A DNA stretch of 64,000 bases from positions 372,001 through 436,000 of the forward strand of contig MU839836.1 of NCBI GenBank assembly GCA_030411725.1, read 5' to 3'. The notes beneath the pieces were generated by a model, which worked only from the letters and a program-made list of their open reading frames with translations, ran no database searches and was not told where the DNA came from. The stretch comes from Echria macrotheca. Lineage: Eukaryota; Ascomycota; Sordariomycetes; Sordariales; Schizotheciaceae. Made by a program: the position numbers and the translations under genes. Of this stretch, positions 32,311-45,100 are shown one piece after another; within the stretch, counting starts at the first letter, position 1, and each line of letters begins with the position of its first letter.

Positions 32311-35300
32311 GCAGAACAGAATAGAACATAAGAGCAGAGCAAAGCAGAGCACTACTACACTGCACTACACAGCCCTGCTGGCTACAGAGTGACTGACTGA
32401 CTGACCGGGTTAACGGGTGACGTTGATCAAGATGAGAGAGAGAAAGATGGCGATGCTGACGCTATGGCATGGATACATGTATTGTACAAGTACTTGTCGT
32501 ACCAGTGTCAGAACTGTCAGATCGAACTCAAGCCCAACCAACCCGACTGACTGACTGATCTGGTTGTCTCGTCTGTAAACGACTCTAGACGAAAGACCAA
32601 TTGGCAATGCATATGCAGATTATCTAAGGCAAGGCAGATCATGATGTTATTGACGAGAAATGCTTAACTGGGCTGCTTAACTGGGCTGGCTGGGCTGGGT
32701 TTTGGGCATTTGGCGTTGATGCCCTACACACCCCTCCTCCTCCTGGTGGGATGGGGCCGGTCGGGGGCTCGGGGGGTCGGTTCGGGGGGTCGGTTCGGGT
32801 GGTGATTGGTTCGGTGGGATCAGGCTGGCTGGGCTGGCATATAAACATGAGGGGGCGGCTCCGCCCGGCTTTGGTGATGGCTTTGGGATTGGGATTGGAA
32901 CTGGAGATGGAGATGGGGATGCAGAGAAGGGGGTGCCGGCAGATATCAAGATGCGTTGTGTACATTCTCAGTGAGGATTATAGGGAGGATAGCTATAGAA
33001 GGAATATACGAGTTGTTGCCCGGCAGCAGTTGGGGATCGGATTAACGTTTGGATATTTGGGACGTTGGGCGATCGATTGGGTTTTTGGGTTTTTGGGTTT
33101 CAGATGCCGATTGTAGCCTTCCTTAGGGGGTTCATGATTCGTCTGGTTGGTTGATACTTAACCTGCAGGGTAGTCTGCGATACATGCCTTACCTTAGGGG
33201 GTGCATGGTGTTTTTGACTGGTGATGTACATGTATGCATTTGGGAACTGGGAATGAATGAAATGTGTCGATGTAATAATTCATGGAAATTTCCGTGTCTG
33301 GATGGATTCCCGTCTACGGTTTAAGGTGTCTGGAATACTGACCCTCTGCTCTGGCTGTGCGTAATATCGTAATGGGAGAGATCATGGCTGGACAGGATAC
33401 GCGCCAGACGCGCTTCGTTTAGCATTCTTTCTTTACTCTTCAGGCATGGATGATCCCATCAGTTTGTTTGGGAACAAGGTGAGGTGAGATCAGGTACCGA
33501 GGACGCGGGAAGTGTGGAATTCCAGTCCCAGTCCCCAGGCAAATCCACGTCGCGTTTGACGTAATCCTCGCTTCTCTCTCGGTGCACGGGTGGAAGCGAC
33601 GTTGGAATTCTTGTTTGTCTCTCTCTCTTTTTGAGGACCTTTACCTCGTTTTCCAAGTTTATCTGAGCGGACAAAATGATTTGGAAACAGTGTGTCTGAA
33701 CTGTGCGCTTCTGGAGTCTGGTGTTGCCCGACATGACTTGCTTAACCTGACCGACCCCTCCCCCTCCATTTTCCCCCGCCACCCCACCTGGACACGTCCG
33801 ACGTCATCGCCGTTCCCCAGGGGGTCCCCAGCCCGGTGTCGCGTCCAAGAAGGAGGGGTAACATGAACACGCCTGGTTTCTACAATGCGAAATGAGATTG
33901 GCAATTCTATGCGATGTCTTCTTGGACTGTGTGTGTTTGCAACCTGCATTTCATGCTGTGCTCATGCGCCTACCGTAGGGAAATGATGTGTACGACACGA
34001 GTAGTGTAAAGCTGACGCCCCCGATCCGACGGTGGTGCATTGCGCCTGGGAATCACTGCACAGCACCCTACGGAGTATAACCGCGGCATCAGCTGAGATC
34101 TCATCCAATGCATCGTTGTTTTCCCGCCCGCTGCCGAGCGGAGCTCTCCTTGACGAGATACGGGAAAGGCCCGACGCCCGGCATCCGCGGGACAGACGCC
34201 GGGAATCTCATCACGTCGAGGACTGCAGCGCCATCACCCGAGAGGCGTCTGCCAACTTTGAGCTCAGTGCGGATACAGTGTCACGATGAACCAGTCTGGT
34301 GTTGTGTTCGCATCGCACGAGTGACAAAATCGCACTCGTTCGGTGCTCGGTCCTAGGTAACGCCGCCGCTGACGACCCCTCGAATCCCTCCCGCCGGGAC
34401 CTTGCGGAAAATCGAGTCACCTCGCCGGGTGCTTGCGTGTAACTAACTGCCCTAGAGGTTATCGCCGGGCAAGCCGCGTTATATCCTTCCCCCTAAAGAA
34501 TTGGAATTGGGGGCTCCATCCCCCGATGTCTTCCGTATCAGCGTCGGCATCGGCGGAGTTAGGCATTGGAGTTGCAGTGAGGAAGGGGTGTGAAATCAGG
34601 ACCACAGTGCGACACCTTTCTCGTTAGTAATCCGCCGTCATCAAGATCTCTGTCTCTTTCTGTCAGGTGTGTTGTATTTTCCCATGCTTCTTCCGGCCTG
34701 GCTTGGCTGCATCCATCCATGCCTGTCTGCCAGACCGGCGCACCAAAACGGGTGATGGAGGAGTACATAGATGTAACCGCCACTAAAAAAGGAACTCGCA
34801 CCAGCCCCTCCCTCGTCTTCAACCCCTCCCACCAATCGAGGACCTCCCAGCTCAGCGCACGCACGCACATTGCACTCGTCGCACACGCGCGCACGCGGAG
34901 ACAGGCGCGTCGGGCAATCGAGACGGGCCGTGGTGTTCGGGAGGAGGGTGGTCAGCCGATCTGGTCTTCACGGTTGTTTCGTTTCTAGAAGCCGTGATGA
35001 TCACAGGAAATCAAGATGTCCGGTCCCGATAACGATTTGCGACCAGAGAGATAAAAAAGCTCAAGTGATTTCTGAACGCAGCCAGTCACGAAAATATATC
35101 TCTCATGATGTGGTGGTGGTGGTTGCGTCCACCAGCAAGCACATCATATCACATCAATCACACACAGACACCTGATGCTCGTCCATCTATCTTTCCCCGA
35201 TGAAGCCAAGATCTTTTTCTCTCTCAAACAACCTGACTTGTGCTTCACGGACCAGCGGCGGTTGTTGGAGATCGTCACGTTCCCAAAAACGTGCACCTCT

Positions 35301-38300
35301 CACCTGCAGGCTTTTGTTTCGTCCTATTGGCCACGGTGGCCGCCCGCCCGTTCCGCGACGTGCCATTCAGTGGTCCCAACGAGTGGCCAAACCCGAAGAT
35401 GGCTGCGTGCGTGCGCGCTGTCAACCTGCTGTCTCTGCGCTGTGGGGGCTGGCTCGTCGGGGTTGATGCACGCAATTGCATGCGCTGCTGCCGGGCATGG
35501 TTAATGTTAGCCGCCGTGCTTGGCTCTATTGGTGCTTCTGTGTGACGGGTTCAACACCACCTCCGCCAGGATGCTTTGACCTCTACCGTTTGCGGCTGGG
35601 ATCTGGGTTTAGATCTATTGAGTGAGAAAGCAATCATGGGCGTCTATGCGTTGATGCCGAGGTCACTCCAGCTGGAGGTGAACCATGGGCTGCCATGTTA
35701 CGGACGGCAGATGTGGTGATGTGATGTTCTTCCCTTGATGACATCCTTCCACACCAGAAAACCACATGTGATAACTGTCAACTCTGCCCCTGACGAGTGA
35801 GACTCCACCACGTCGAGGAGGTGAAACATGGGGTCCTATCAACTTGTAGGGCTGCTCGACGACGACGTTTATCCGGCTGGGTGGGAGACCATGTAAGACA
35901 TGTTGCCTTGTTTTCTTGCACGTGGACGACCTTGGCTTGGCTGATGGTATGGCCTATCTCCGTAGATTGAGGTGGAAAACATTGGCTATGACTTGCATAT
36001 CTGCTCGGATACGACATCGAAAGACATAGAGACCCAGTTGAGGAGATCGCGGACCGAACGAGCAAAGACCCCCAGTCGGAGCAGTGCCGATCAAGGTGAA
36101 GATAGAGAAGGCAGGTAATATATCCCAAGTCATCTGCTCACCTTGGTGCCGAGCTCATATCAAGGTGACTGACAGACCGAGCTCATACACCGTGAGAGCA
36201 GACATCTCCGAGACATTTCAATATAACAACATAAAGCAAGCCGAGGTGTTCACCTCAGCGTGACCTGCCTGGCCACTGCCGCCAGTCCCGAAAGTACCGG
36301 GCAGGCAGCCCCCATCCGCTTCACCGGTAAATGAAACCCCCAACCAACCTTCCCGCCCAACGGTCACGACCACGGGCTGATGAGAGTAGGCGGCCCATCC
36401 TCCGGCCCTCCTGCCGCCGCCTTACCACTGTCAGCCTCGCCGTGGAAACGACCGACGGTCCTACCTTATACGACCCCACACCGTTATAACCATCTTCCTC
36501 GTAAGATGATCCCCAGCTTTTATACTCCCTTTAGATATCTGAGATCTAAAAGACAAGCTGCACATCATCACAAACATGACAGCTAAGCCGGAAGATTTCC
36601 TGCCCAGCCAGCCAGGGTGCTTATTACCCGGATATCCAACCGAGAAAGGCTCGAAAAGAGAATGACCAGAGAGACCCACGTAGGTGCATGCACGATCCCG
36701 CTTCGTGAACCCCCCCGTTCAAGAATAGGAAAAGAGACCAGTCAGTCAGTCTGTATAAATGAAGACACCACCTGAATCTGACGAAAAGCCCCGGGCGGCC
36801 GGGCACGCTAGGAAGAGGCTTGCAGTGTGCAGGTGTTGGTTCGCATTCGCATGGCTTCGCGGCAAATGGATAGAGAGAGCAAAATATGGGGCGGATGGTA
36901 ATATAGTAGTAGAGAGACGAGATCAAAAGGACTCGGGAATGGGAGGGGGTGTGTGCGTTTTTTGCTACACTGTACTGTGTGCTGACGGGAAAGAGACATA
37001 CACAAGTTCCTTACTTGAGCACACAGCACAAGAACACCACATGCACTTGCCGGGCGCTTGCTAGGTAAAAAGAAGCAGCAAGCAGGCACCGTCGATCCCG
37101 CTCCTGGAGTCCCTGCACCTTATCATGCAGGCCGTTAACAGTTGGCGGGAGGGAGAGTTGCGGAGAGGTAGGTCTGGTCTGCCGCGAAGTCGTGCCCCGT
37201 GCGTGACGGGAGACATCGCAGCTTTCGGTTTCCCCCCTCCGCGTATGGACTTGTGCCCGTGATCCGACGATGGGTCCTTCGCCGTGACGGTCCTCGAAAT
37301 GGGCCCGAGACTGCCGCCGTGCATGCCGCCATGGCGTGCGACATGAACAAAAAGAAACGAGGTCATCGCGCGCAATGGAATGCGACTGAGAAAAGGTGAA
37401 GGTGCGCTCGGCGCGCTAACAGCCGCCTGGGAATCCCCAGCGTATCGCATCACAGCGGTGCGCGCTAACTAACCAAGTAGACTAGTTAGCCGACAGGCCT
37501 GCAATTGGGTCGTTTCGCTCCCTGTAGGGCTGGCTGGATCTTCAGACGCGAACCAGCATGACGCCTTGCTGATCACGACACCTGGAATCACTTCATCCGC
37601 GGTGAGTAGGTACGGAATCTCAACCGAAACCAGAAAAACGAGAATAAAAAGACGTCAGCCGTGTGTGCTGCATCTTGACGCGACGACGCGCCGGCCAATC
37701 TCGTCAACAGCCTCGCGATTTTGGGGCATTCCCGCGCAGAGAGACGGGAGGGGTGATAGTGGCGTTTAGCCAATTGTCGCCGGCGCCTTGCAGGGGGAGG
37801 AGGAGCTCATGATACCAGCCCAGCCAGCCGTCCAGGTGAAGAAAGGTGTGCACACCGAGCAGCACTTGTTTCGATGCAATCGTCGCGCGCGGATCAAGGG
37901 AATCAGGATATCGCCCGGGCCTTGGTTTGCGTTTCAGACCAAACACCACCACCGCTCGGCACACACCCTTTTTCTTTTTGTCTCTAGCGTCTCAACCTGC
38001 GCACAGTGTTTCTTTTTGTCCTTTTCGATTGCTTCTTTTTCAAGACGAGGTGGTGGTGTCCACTGTCCCACCCCGTCGTCGGCGAGATTGTCAGGCAACT
38101 ACCTACACAGTAACTGCTTGGTGGAATTCGCAAACGAACCGACCGACCGACGTCCCGTGCCTCTTCGCGATCCGCCTCGCAGGATGTCTGGGCGAAGTTG
38201 GGGGCTGACTGGCTGGCTGTTCGTAGAGAGAGACGGCAGAAGGGTTATTGGATTTTCTCCACGCGAGCTTCACCAACCGCCGCCCGGTTTGATGGACAAC

Positions 38301-39150
38301 TTGTTGGGGAGAGCAAAAAAACTGTGCCGTAATGACATGCACCTTCCGTCCCGGGGAAGAATTGGCGACAGCCGAAAGAATTTTCTCTCTCTGTTCTTTT
38401 CCCTGCATTCCCTTGGGCTCTCGGCCAGTCACCGGCGGCGGCGGCGCACTGTCCTGCGCTCAGGACCATCGTTCGTCTGATGTTGCTCCCCTCCCGCACG
38501 CCGCACGCGAGGCGGCGGACCGTGTCCGCTGCACGCTATTGCTTGCAGCCCTTCCATTATTCACCTTTGCAAACATCTCCCAGCCTCTCTCGATCTGGTT
38601 CGACCAAAATTTGGTCGTCGTGGCCAATCAGACACTTGGTATGGAAGTTGAACACCAAACTCGGGCACACGGGAGATAATCGACTTTGGTGTTCGGTCAG
38701 CCTACCAAAACCGCATCTTGGACATGCATACATACCCATCCCCCCCAAAATCCATTCGCTCAGCCTTCTTCGTCTTCGGCCCTCTCGGAAGAGGAACATC
38801 CAACCGTTGTTGACAACGGCCCCGGCCGGCGGATTCTTAGTCGTTGATGAGAAGAAGGATAGGCCGGCGGCGCAGCCCGTAACCCGACGCTAACGACGCC
38901 GTTGCCTAGAACTCGGGAGCGGATGCAACATGGATGGATGCACGAGCGAGCTGAGGTAGGTAGGTACAATACAGTAAGATGGTACTCTAAAGAAGCAAGC
39001 CAGAAAGAAAAGCCCCAACAAACCTACAGCAGCTTGGTTGCTTGCTTGTAACTCTGACAATGCATATTCGTTTTCTTATCGACAGAGCAAATACGATCTG
39101 CAGGGAGAGAGAGAGTTCCTCAGCCACCTTTTTCCTTTCAGGCCGTGCTG

Positions 39151-39180
39151 CTCTCTCTGTCTCTCTCTCTCTCTCTCTCC
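39151..39180. repeat. (CT)n dinucleotide run
   Basis: An alternating CT tract with one GT interruption, a simple-sequence repeat in the gene-poor region. Confidence 0.85.
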
Positions 39181-40913
39181 TGTGTGGCACATTAACTACG
39201 GTAGGCACGTGCTAGGCTCTCCCCGTAAACCGCACCAAAACCCCCCTGAGCAACCAGAAGAAAAAAAAGTCTCATCGCCGCCACAGAGGGAAAAAATTGG
39301 AAAAGGGGCATGCATCCCTTAACTCCATCACTGCTTTTCTCTCTCACAGTTCCCTTTCCTATCACAGAAAATTTCTCCCGAATTCCCCCCAAAATGGGGG
39401 TCGTGTCACTACTGATTCAATGATTCAGGGGGAAGTTTTGAGGGTGGTGATGGTGGGGGAACACACACACCCCTCCTCACCTACTCATCACACAAGGACA
39501 AAGTCCCATTCCCCCACCAAAAAGACTACCTAACTATAATTGTAACAAAAAAGAGATACGGAAATACGCCTCAGGCCCGAAGGAGAGTCCAGCAGGGGGG
39601 AGGGGGGAGGAGGGAAGAGCGCTCCCCAGTTACCAATTCCTTGGACTTTACGAAGAGAACGAAAGAGGACAGATAAGTACACCCACACACACCCCCCTTC
39701 GAGGGAAGGAGAGAACGCAACACCAAAAGATCGCTGGAATCTGTGCCTCCGTGTCTCCGTGCCTCAGTGAGTACGCCGCCGTCCCGCGCTCCCGCGCTGT
39801 GTCTGGCATGGCATGGAAAAAAAGGGATGGGAGAAAATGCCTGCACAAGCCACCCACCGAGCATACACAGCACAGCTGTTAAAAAGAAACAATTTGTTTT
39901 AGGGTTTACAGCCTAGGGCTGACTGGCTGACGAACACTTCACTGGTTCACTGGTAAACAGGCAAAATGCATTTTTTGTCGCACATTTCGTAAATTATTGA
40001 ACAGAACACAGATCCAAAAAAATAAAATACACGCCTCCAGCGAGGCCGACAATCTAGAGACAGACCACCGGGGCCACAGTTGGAAGAAATACAATGTGTT
40101 GCCTTGTCCATCAGTCGCACAGCATCGAGTACCTTAAAAATAAAAACCAAATTTCCGCTATCTATTTGTCCTCCATATCAAATCCAGCAGTGAGCTCGCA
40201 AAAGGGGGTATATCCATCCTGTGAGACCCAGGTGTAAGAGAAAAGAAACCGACGCGCTCTCCTTAAATGTCGGATCTGAGCGCGCCTTGCAACACTGTTA
40301 AGATGGAAAACGAGCCTCTTTCCACTCCCGGCGGCGACCCTTCCCCATCCTGTTGAACAAAAACCAAAATCCTTCCCTTTCCCGTCCCAAATGCCATTAA
40401 CAGGGTGCTGTGTTGGACCCCTATGTGAGCCCTCATCCAAGCAACCCATTCCATCTTGTGCAAAAAATTGCAAAAACCTCCTCCTTGGTATCCTGTGTGC
40501 AGCTGATAATAAAAGCTGCCTGCTCGAGCCCGTAGTCTATCAAGTCACCCCCCAAAACTTTTGAAATCCTGTTACATCCTTTGGTTGCAGCATCGCAGCC
40601 ATGCTGGTATCGTGTTTGTGTGTCTTCGTGCTGCTCATCAACGTCGGCTGCGGACGGTGATATCATGTAGGGGTATCATCTCTTGAACGACTGAGGAAAA
40701 AACGACGACCACCAAGCGGCGGGACTGCTCCCGGACAATGCGTATCGACATGAGGCGGAAAGCCTCCAAAATGACCCGGACTGCCAAACGACTCCGAAAT
40801 GAGACTATCGTACAAGCTGGCTCCTGGACTGGTTGATGATGTGACCATGCCACGGCGGCGAAATGAGAAAACCACAGACATGGAAAATCCGACGGAACAC
40901 GGCCGAAATAGTT

Positions 40914-42197
40914 TTACATGGTGGGCTTCCTCAAGATCTCCTCGCAGTTGGTGTCGAAGCGCAGGATCCACAGGCGCACAGAGGCCATGAAGCGCTCGGT
41001 CTTCTCCAGCTCACGCTCGCGACCAAAGAGGGTCTCGACAAACTCGACACCGGCGTTCTTGCCGAGCTGCGAGTCCTTGCGTTGCTTGGCGCTGGAGCGG
41101 AGCATGGGCTGCTCACAGGCCTTGAGGAGCTTGCGGAGCTTGTCGGTGATCCGGTCACCAGCCTCGATGAACTCCTCAACCATCTCGCGGTTGTCCTTGG
41201 ACCGGATCTTGGGGATGGTGTCCTCGGCCCGCTTGATCTTGCCGGCCAGCTTGATCAGGAGAAGCCACATGTCACCGGCCATGTCAGCGATGGGGGTGGC
41301 AGGTCCGTGGTGGTACACGGTCCAATCGTAGATCCATTTACCGAGCGAGTTGGCGTCGAAGACACTGCCGAGGAGCATGATGGGCTCCTCGTTGGGGTCC
41401 CAGTTCTTGAGGGAGTAGCCCTGAGGGATCCGGTGCCGCTTGGCATCGGCCTCGGTGGCTTGTCGCTTCGTCTCCGGTGGCGGCTTCTTGTGCGTGTGGG
41501 AGCTGGCCGGACGGGCGGTCTGTGGTCGCTGCGGAACAGAGGTCGAGTTGCGTCGCGTGTGCGTGGGGGCGGGCTTGCGCTCCGGCTCGTACCGCGGCGG
41601 GGGCGCGAAGCCACCGGCCGCCTCTCTGTCGAAGAACTGACCGCCCTGCGAATAGTAGTGGTAATCAGTGGGGTGTCCTCCAGCGTTGACGGTGTAGTAT
41701 TCCCTGTATCGCTTCGATCTCGATCGCGCAGGCAGCACGAGATAGGTGACACCGTTGATCTCGATATACTCGTCCTCGTCGGATTCCCCATGGTGATCAG
41801 AGGACCGATAGTACGAAAAAGAGCTACGACGCTCGCGCTTGGGGCGCGATCCCGAGAAACTCGGTTTGCGAGACGACTTCGATGAACTCACATTAGCGGT
41901 GGCGTACTGCCCGTCGCTCGTGTAGCGAGGCGAGAAAGACGGGCCACGAGGGCTGGGGTAGTTGAAGCCCGGGCCGCTGGTGCTCTGACCACGGAAGTGA
42001 GCTCGCGTCGCCGGTCGGGCCGGTGTCGCGTGCGTCGCGTTGGGATAGTAGTAACTCGTCGGTCCCCGTGGGGATGGAGTGGGCGAAGGGCTCGGAAACT
42101 TCTTGTCGTCGTAGAAGTACTCCTGCGGAGCAGGAGTCGACCCGTATGGCGAATAGCTAGCCATGGTCTCAGGCTCTTGCGATGCCTGTCTCGACAT
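40914..42197 (-). CDS. Conserved fungal protein of the type named 'vegetative cell wall protein gp1'
   Basis: A 427-residue single-exon protein. Residues 1-260 are disordered, Ser/Pro/Tyr/Arg-rich and tyrosine-dense (EYIEINGVTYLVLPAR is a short ordered island near 146-161). The C-terminal 160 residues form a conserved helical domain starting IPQGYSLKNWDPNEEPIMLL and including GSVFDANSLGKWIYDWTVYH, HGPATPIADMAGDMWLLL and the end VRLWILRFDTNCEEILRKP. This domain is widespread in filamentous ascomycetes, where the annotation 'vegetative cell wall protein gp1' is a borrowed name from algal repeats. No signal peptide is present, so a wall location is doubtful. The first ATG (42197) was taken; a second at 42164 has a better context (GACCATGG). 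Intergenic regions of more than 8 kb flank it on both sides. Confidence 0.8.
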   Translation of the reverse strand: MSRQASQEPETMASYSPYGSTPAPQEYFYDDKKFPSPSPTPSPRGPTSYYYPNATHATPARPATRAHFRGQSTSGPGFNYPSPRGPSFSPRYTSDGQYATANVSSSKSSRKPSFSGSRPKRERRSSFSYYRSSDHHGESDEDEYIEINGVTYLVLPARSRSKRYREYYTVNAGGHPTDYHYYSQGGQFFDREAAGGFAPPPRYEPERKPAPTHTRRNSTSVPQRPQTARPASSHTHKKPPPETKRQATEADAKRHRIPQGYSLKNWDPNEEPIMLLGSVFDANSLGKWIYDWTVYHHGPATPIADMAGDMWLLLIKLAGKIKRAEDTIPKIRSKDNREMVEEFIEAGDRITDKLRKLLKACEQPMLRSSAKQRKDSQLGKNAGVEFVETLFGRERELEKTERFMASVRLWILRFDTNCEEILRKPTM

Positions 42198-45100
42198 CCG
42201 ACCGTCTGCCGCCCTTTACTCGTGCGAAATGTGTGTCGAGGTCTCGCCGTGCGCGAGGATGTTGTTTTTGTTGTTTTCGGTTTTCTGTCGGCTCGGAGCT
42301 GAGAGCCAATCGCGCCTGTGTCGTGACGCGGGAGAAAGTGACACCCGTCACCTTGGTCTGTGGTCGGTAGGAAGAGGGGAGGAAAACCGTCTTCTGCTTG
42401 AGAACATGTCCAAGGACCTGGCGAAATAGTCTCCGTGGGAGAATTGGGCATCAAAGTCGCGCGTCGACTCTGATGGCTTCTAGTGGGTGCTGGACGCTTC
42501 GGCGGTCCAGGCTGAGTAATTGGGGAAAAAGCGATGCGAACGGTGCGTTGCGAACGGTGAGGCAAAATATGCCAAAAGGTGACCAGAGAAGTCTCTCTGC
42601 ACTCGGAAAATGGGAAGGTTGGTGGTTTTTAATACATGGAGGTGAGAAATTGCCAAGGGTGGGAGTGGGCGGCGGCCACAGAATCTGGCCGAAGAGAGCG
42701 CACAAGTACCCTTGTACACACCAAGGGGCAGGGGCCGGGAAATGGCTCCCTGATGGAGGGGCGTGTGACACAGGGGTCGAACCCCTGTCGCGTCCTTAGT
42801 CACCCCTTCTCTCGTCCGCCAGAACGTGCTGGGCTCACACCCTGTGCGACTGATTCTGCGTTCTCACTGTGCTTGTCGCACAGGCCGCTCCAGCCAATGA
42901 AACGCGACCAAGGGTGGCTTTGCCTTGCTGTCGTGCTGCCCAGAGGTTGACTCGCCAAAGCCCGTCTGCACTGAGCAGAGAGCGCTGAGTCGAGATGCGA
43001 CTGAAAATAGACGGGGCAGAGCAGCGCCAATTTAGGCAATCGGAATAGCCGCTCTGGCGATGGAATCACAACTCTGGTGATGGGTTTCGACGTTGACTCA
43101 ACGATTTTCCATCTGGATCGTCCAAAGCGTGATGAATGCGATTTCCGTGTGTGAAGCGGCGCGCCTCAACGCCTCGTCGCCGGCGCTCCAATCTTCCAGG
43201 ACCGGCTAAGCGAAATTTGTCCACGAGGAGGTGGCAGGGAATTCGAACTCTCAACGGCGCATTGGAAAAATTTTCTCCTCAACCACAGATTTCCAACGTG
43301 CAAACGAGGTGACTGATAGACGATCCCTGTCCCAACGTTGTGGAAATCCGGGAGCGCGGGACGCTTGCGCGCTTGCTTCGAGGGTTTGCGCCGGTGCGAT
43401 GCCCGGGGTCGATATCGGAACAAACACCGGTGAGGGCAGGTGTGTGGGACCGAAGCTTTGCGACCCGCCGATGATAATGGATTGCTCGCAACGATACGGA
43501 TGCCTGGTGAGGCAGGCTTCTAGCCACCGCAGACTTCCCCTTGCTTGTGATCTGTGTATCCGTCGACCAGCAGCGCGTCGTGCACACAGTGGTTGCGAAA
43601 CCTCGGTTCCCGTCGTCTGTTTGTCGAACGGCTGAGGTTAAATGTCCGTATCGGAGGCTGCCGCGCAGCGTGTTGGACCTATGTCCGACAAACCCGGCCT
43701 ATTCGGAGAAGGGGATACGGCGGAGGCCGAGGCCAAGTCGGGGGCGGGTGAGGGACTTAAATCCCTCGAGTCCCAGCAAGGCCACGGCGATTGCGCGGCT
43801 AGGAGTGACTGGGCATTCCGAAGCTGTGGCGATAGATGTTGAGGGAATGACGGCCGGAGGTTTCAAGATGCCGGTGGAAGGTGAGGGATGAGCAGGTGAG
43901 CGGGTTTCCTGTTCTTATCAAGGTTGTAGGCGACTGCGCTGACGTCGCCGTGAGAAGTGGTTGCCCCTCCTCTCCAGGAAGGGAAGGCCGGAACCCCTCA
44001 TCGACAAAGTGGGATGGCTCAGCACACTCAGATGGCGCGTCTCCGGAGGTGGCGGGGAACAATGACTGGACATCAGCTGAAACGAGCGAAATCTGCAAGT
44101 TCCCGATCGGCTTTCAAGTCGCTTGCGACTACATCGGTCCAGTCTCTCGCATCTCTTCAACAGATCTGTTGATCTCTTCCACCACACTTTCGCCCCTCTA
44201 CTGGGAATCCGGGGTGCCAAGGGGGAATGGATGGCCGAGGTGGGATGAAGCTCTCCGCTGAGTGTCCAGGAAAGTCTTCTCCTGCAGCGGAATCCGGCCC
44301 CGGTGCGTTGCGGTTCGCGGCATTCTGAGCGGGCGTTCGTCTTCACGTGGGCCCTCCTGCAGCGACCTGCAGCCCACGAGCCCCTCTAGCGGGCAAGCGG
44401 GGTAGCGCTGTTGAAGGACGTGCGCGTTTGCTGCCTTGATTTCACAACCTCGCCTCTTCCATCACCATTAACAACAGCGCGCAATCTCTAACTACACTTG
44501 GTGCTATGCTATGACACCCAGTGTTGGGCCAGACATTCTTACCGGTGACTTCTGTTGATTGAAGTTTTCGTTGCAGGAATGACCACTTCGGCAGGTCAGC
44601 GTCTTGGCTCTGGGCGTCGCAACGGCCGTCGCCCAACAAACTCCGGGCATCCCAGTGAAAACATTCAGGAATAGGCTATCCGAGCTCCGCTGAGCCCGCT
44701 CCTCCAGAGAAGGAGCCGCCCCAGAGAATCGACAGCTGTTATCCACATCAAAACCGTTGCTCCTCCAGTTTTCATAGAACCCGCCTGGCCGAGGCTAGAC
44801 TGGTCTCGCCGGGTCTCACCGAGTCTCACCTTGGATTGACGAATGGGATCAATTCCCCGCCGGCCGACTAAGTCGGCCGAGTCTTCCATGTCCAATCGAC
44901 GCGCGAGCACGATCGTGTTCGCATCTGGATGCCCTTGCCGGCGACCAGCCCGGCGTCCCAACATCGAGTCCAAGTCACACAACAGAAACTGAGATGGCTG
45001 GCCCGTCGTCCGGCCTGCTCGCCTTCCGGATACCGGCTTTTAGCTGAGCCCCCAACAGCAATAAACCTGCAATGCCCCGAACGGACAACTGTCTTGGGTG

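Larger units (their letters stand above)
32045..40913. other. 8.9-kb region without a convincing gene
   Basis: Between the large low-complexity gene and the gp1-like gene. It contains a CAGAG microsatellite (32216-32310), CTGACTGA runs (32391-32405, 32547-32558) and a CT run (about 39151-39180). T-rich and CT-rich stretches also occur. Open frames are short, overlapping and random-looking; the longest is a 230-codon plus-strand frame at 37788-38480. It is not AT-rich, so it is not an obvious RIP-mutated repeat. Long UTRs, non-coding RNA or distal regulatory DNA are possible. I could not support any. Confidence 0.45.

Noticed and set aside
32155..32352. ORFs made of ALLCS or RAEQS repeats
   Set aside because: They are translations of the CAGAG microsatellite.
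40863..41885. A 340-codon plus-strand open frame
   Set aside because: It is antisense to the well-supported gp1-like gene and arises from GC-rich codon bias.
42764..42795. A tRNA T-arm-like hairpin (CAGGGGTCGAACCCCTG)
   Set aside because: The loop lacks the TTCRA consensus in either orientation with a correct 5-bp stem, and no matching acceptor or anticodon arm lies at the right distance.
43222..43320. TTCGAA-containing segment that looks like the end of a tRNA gene
   Set aside because: The T stem does not pair, and no cloverleaf could be built on either strand.
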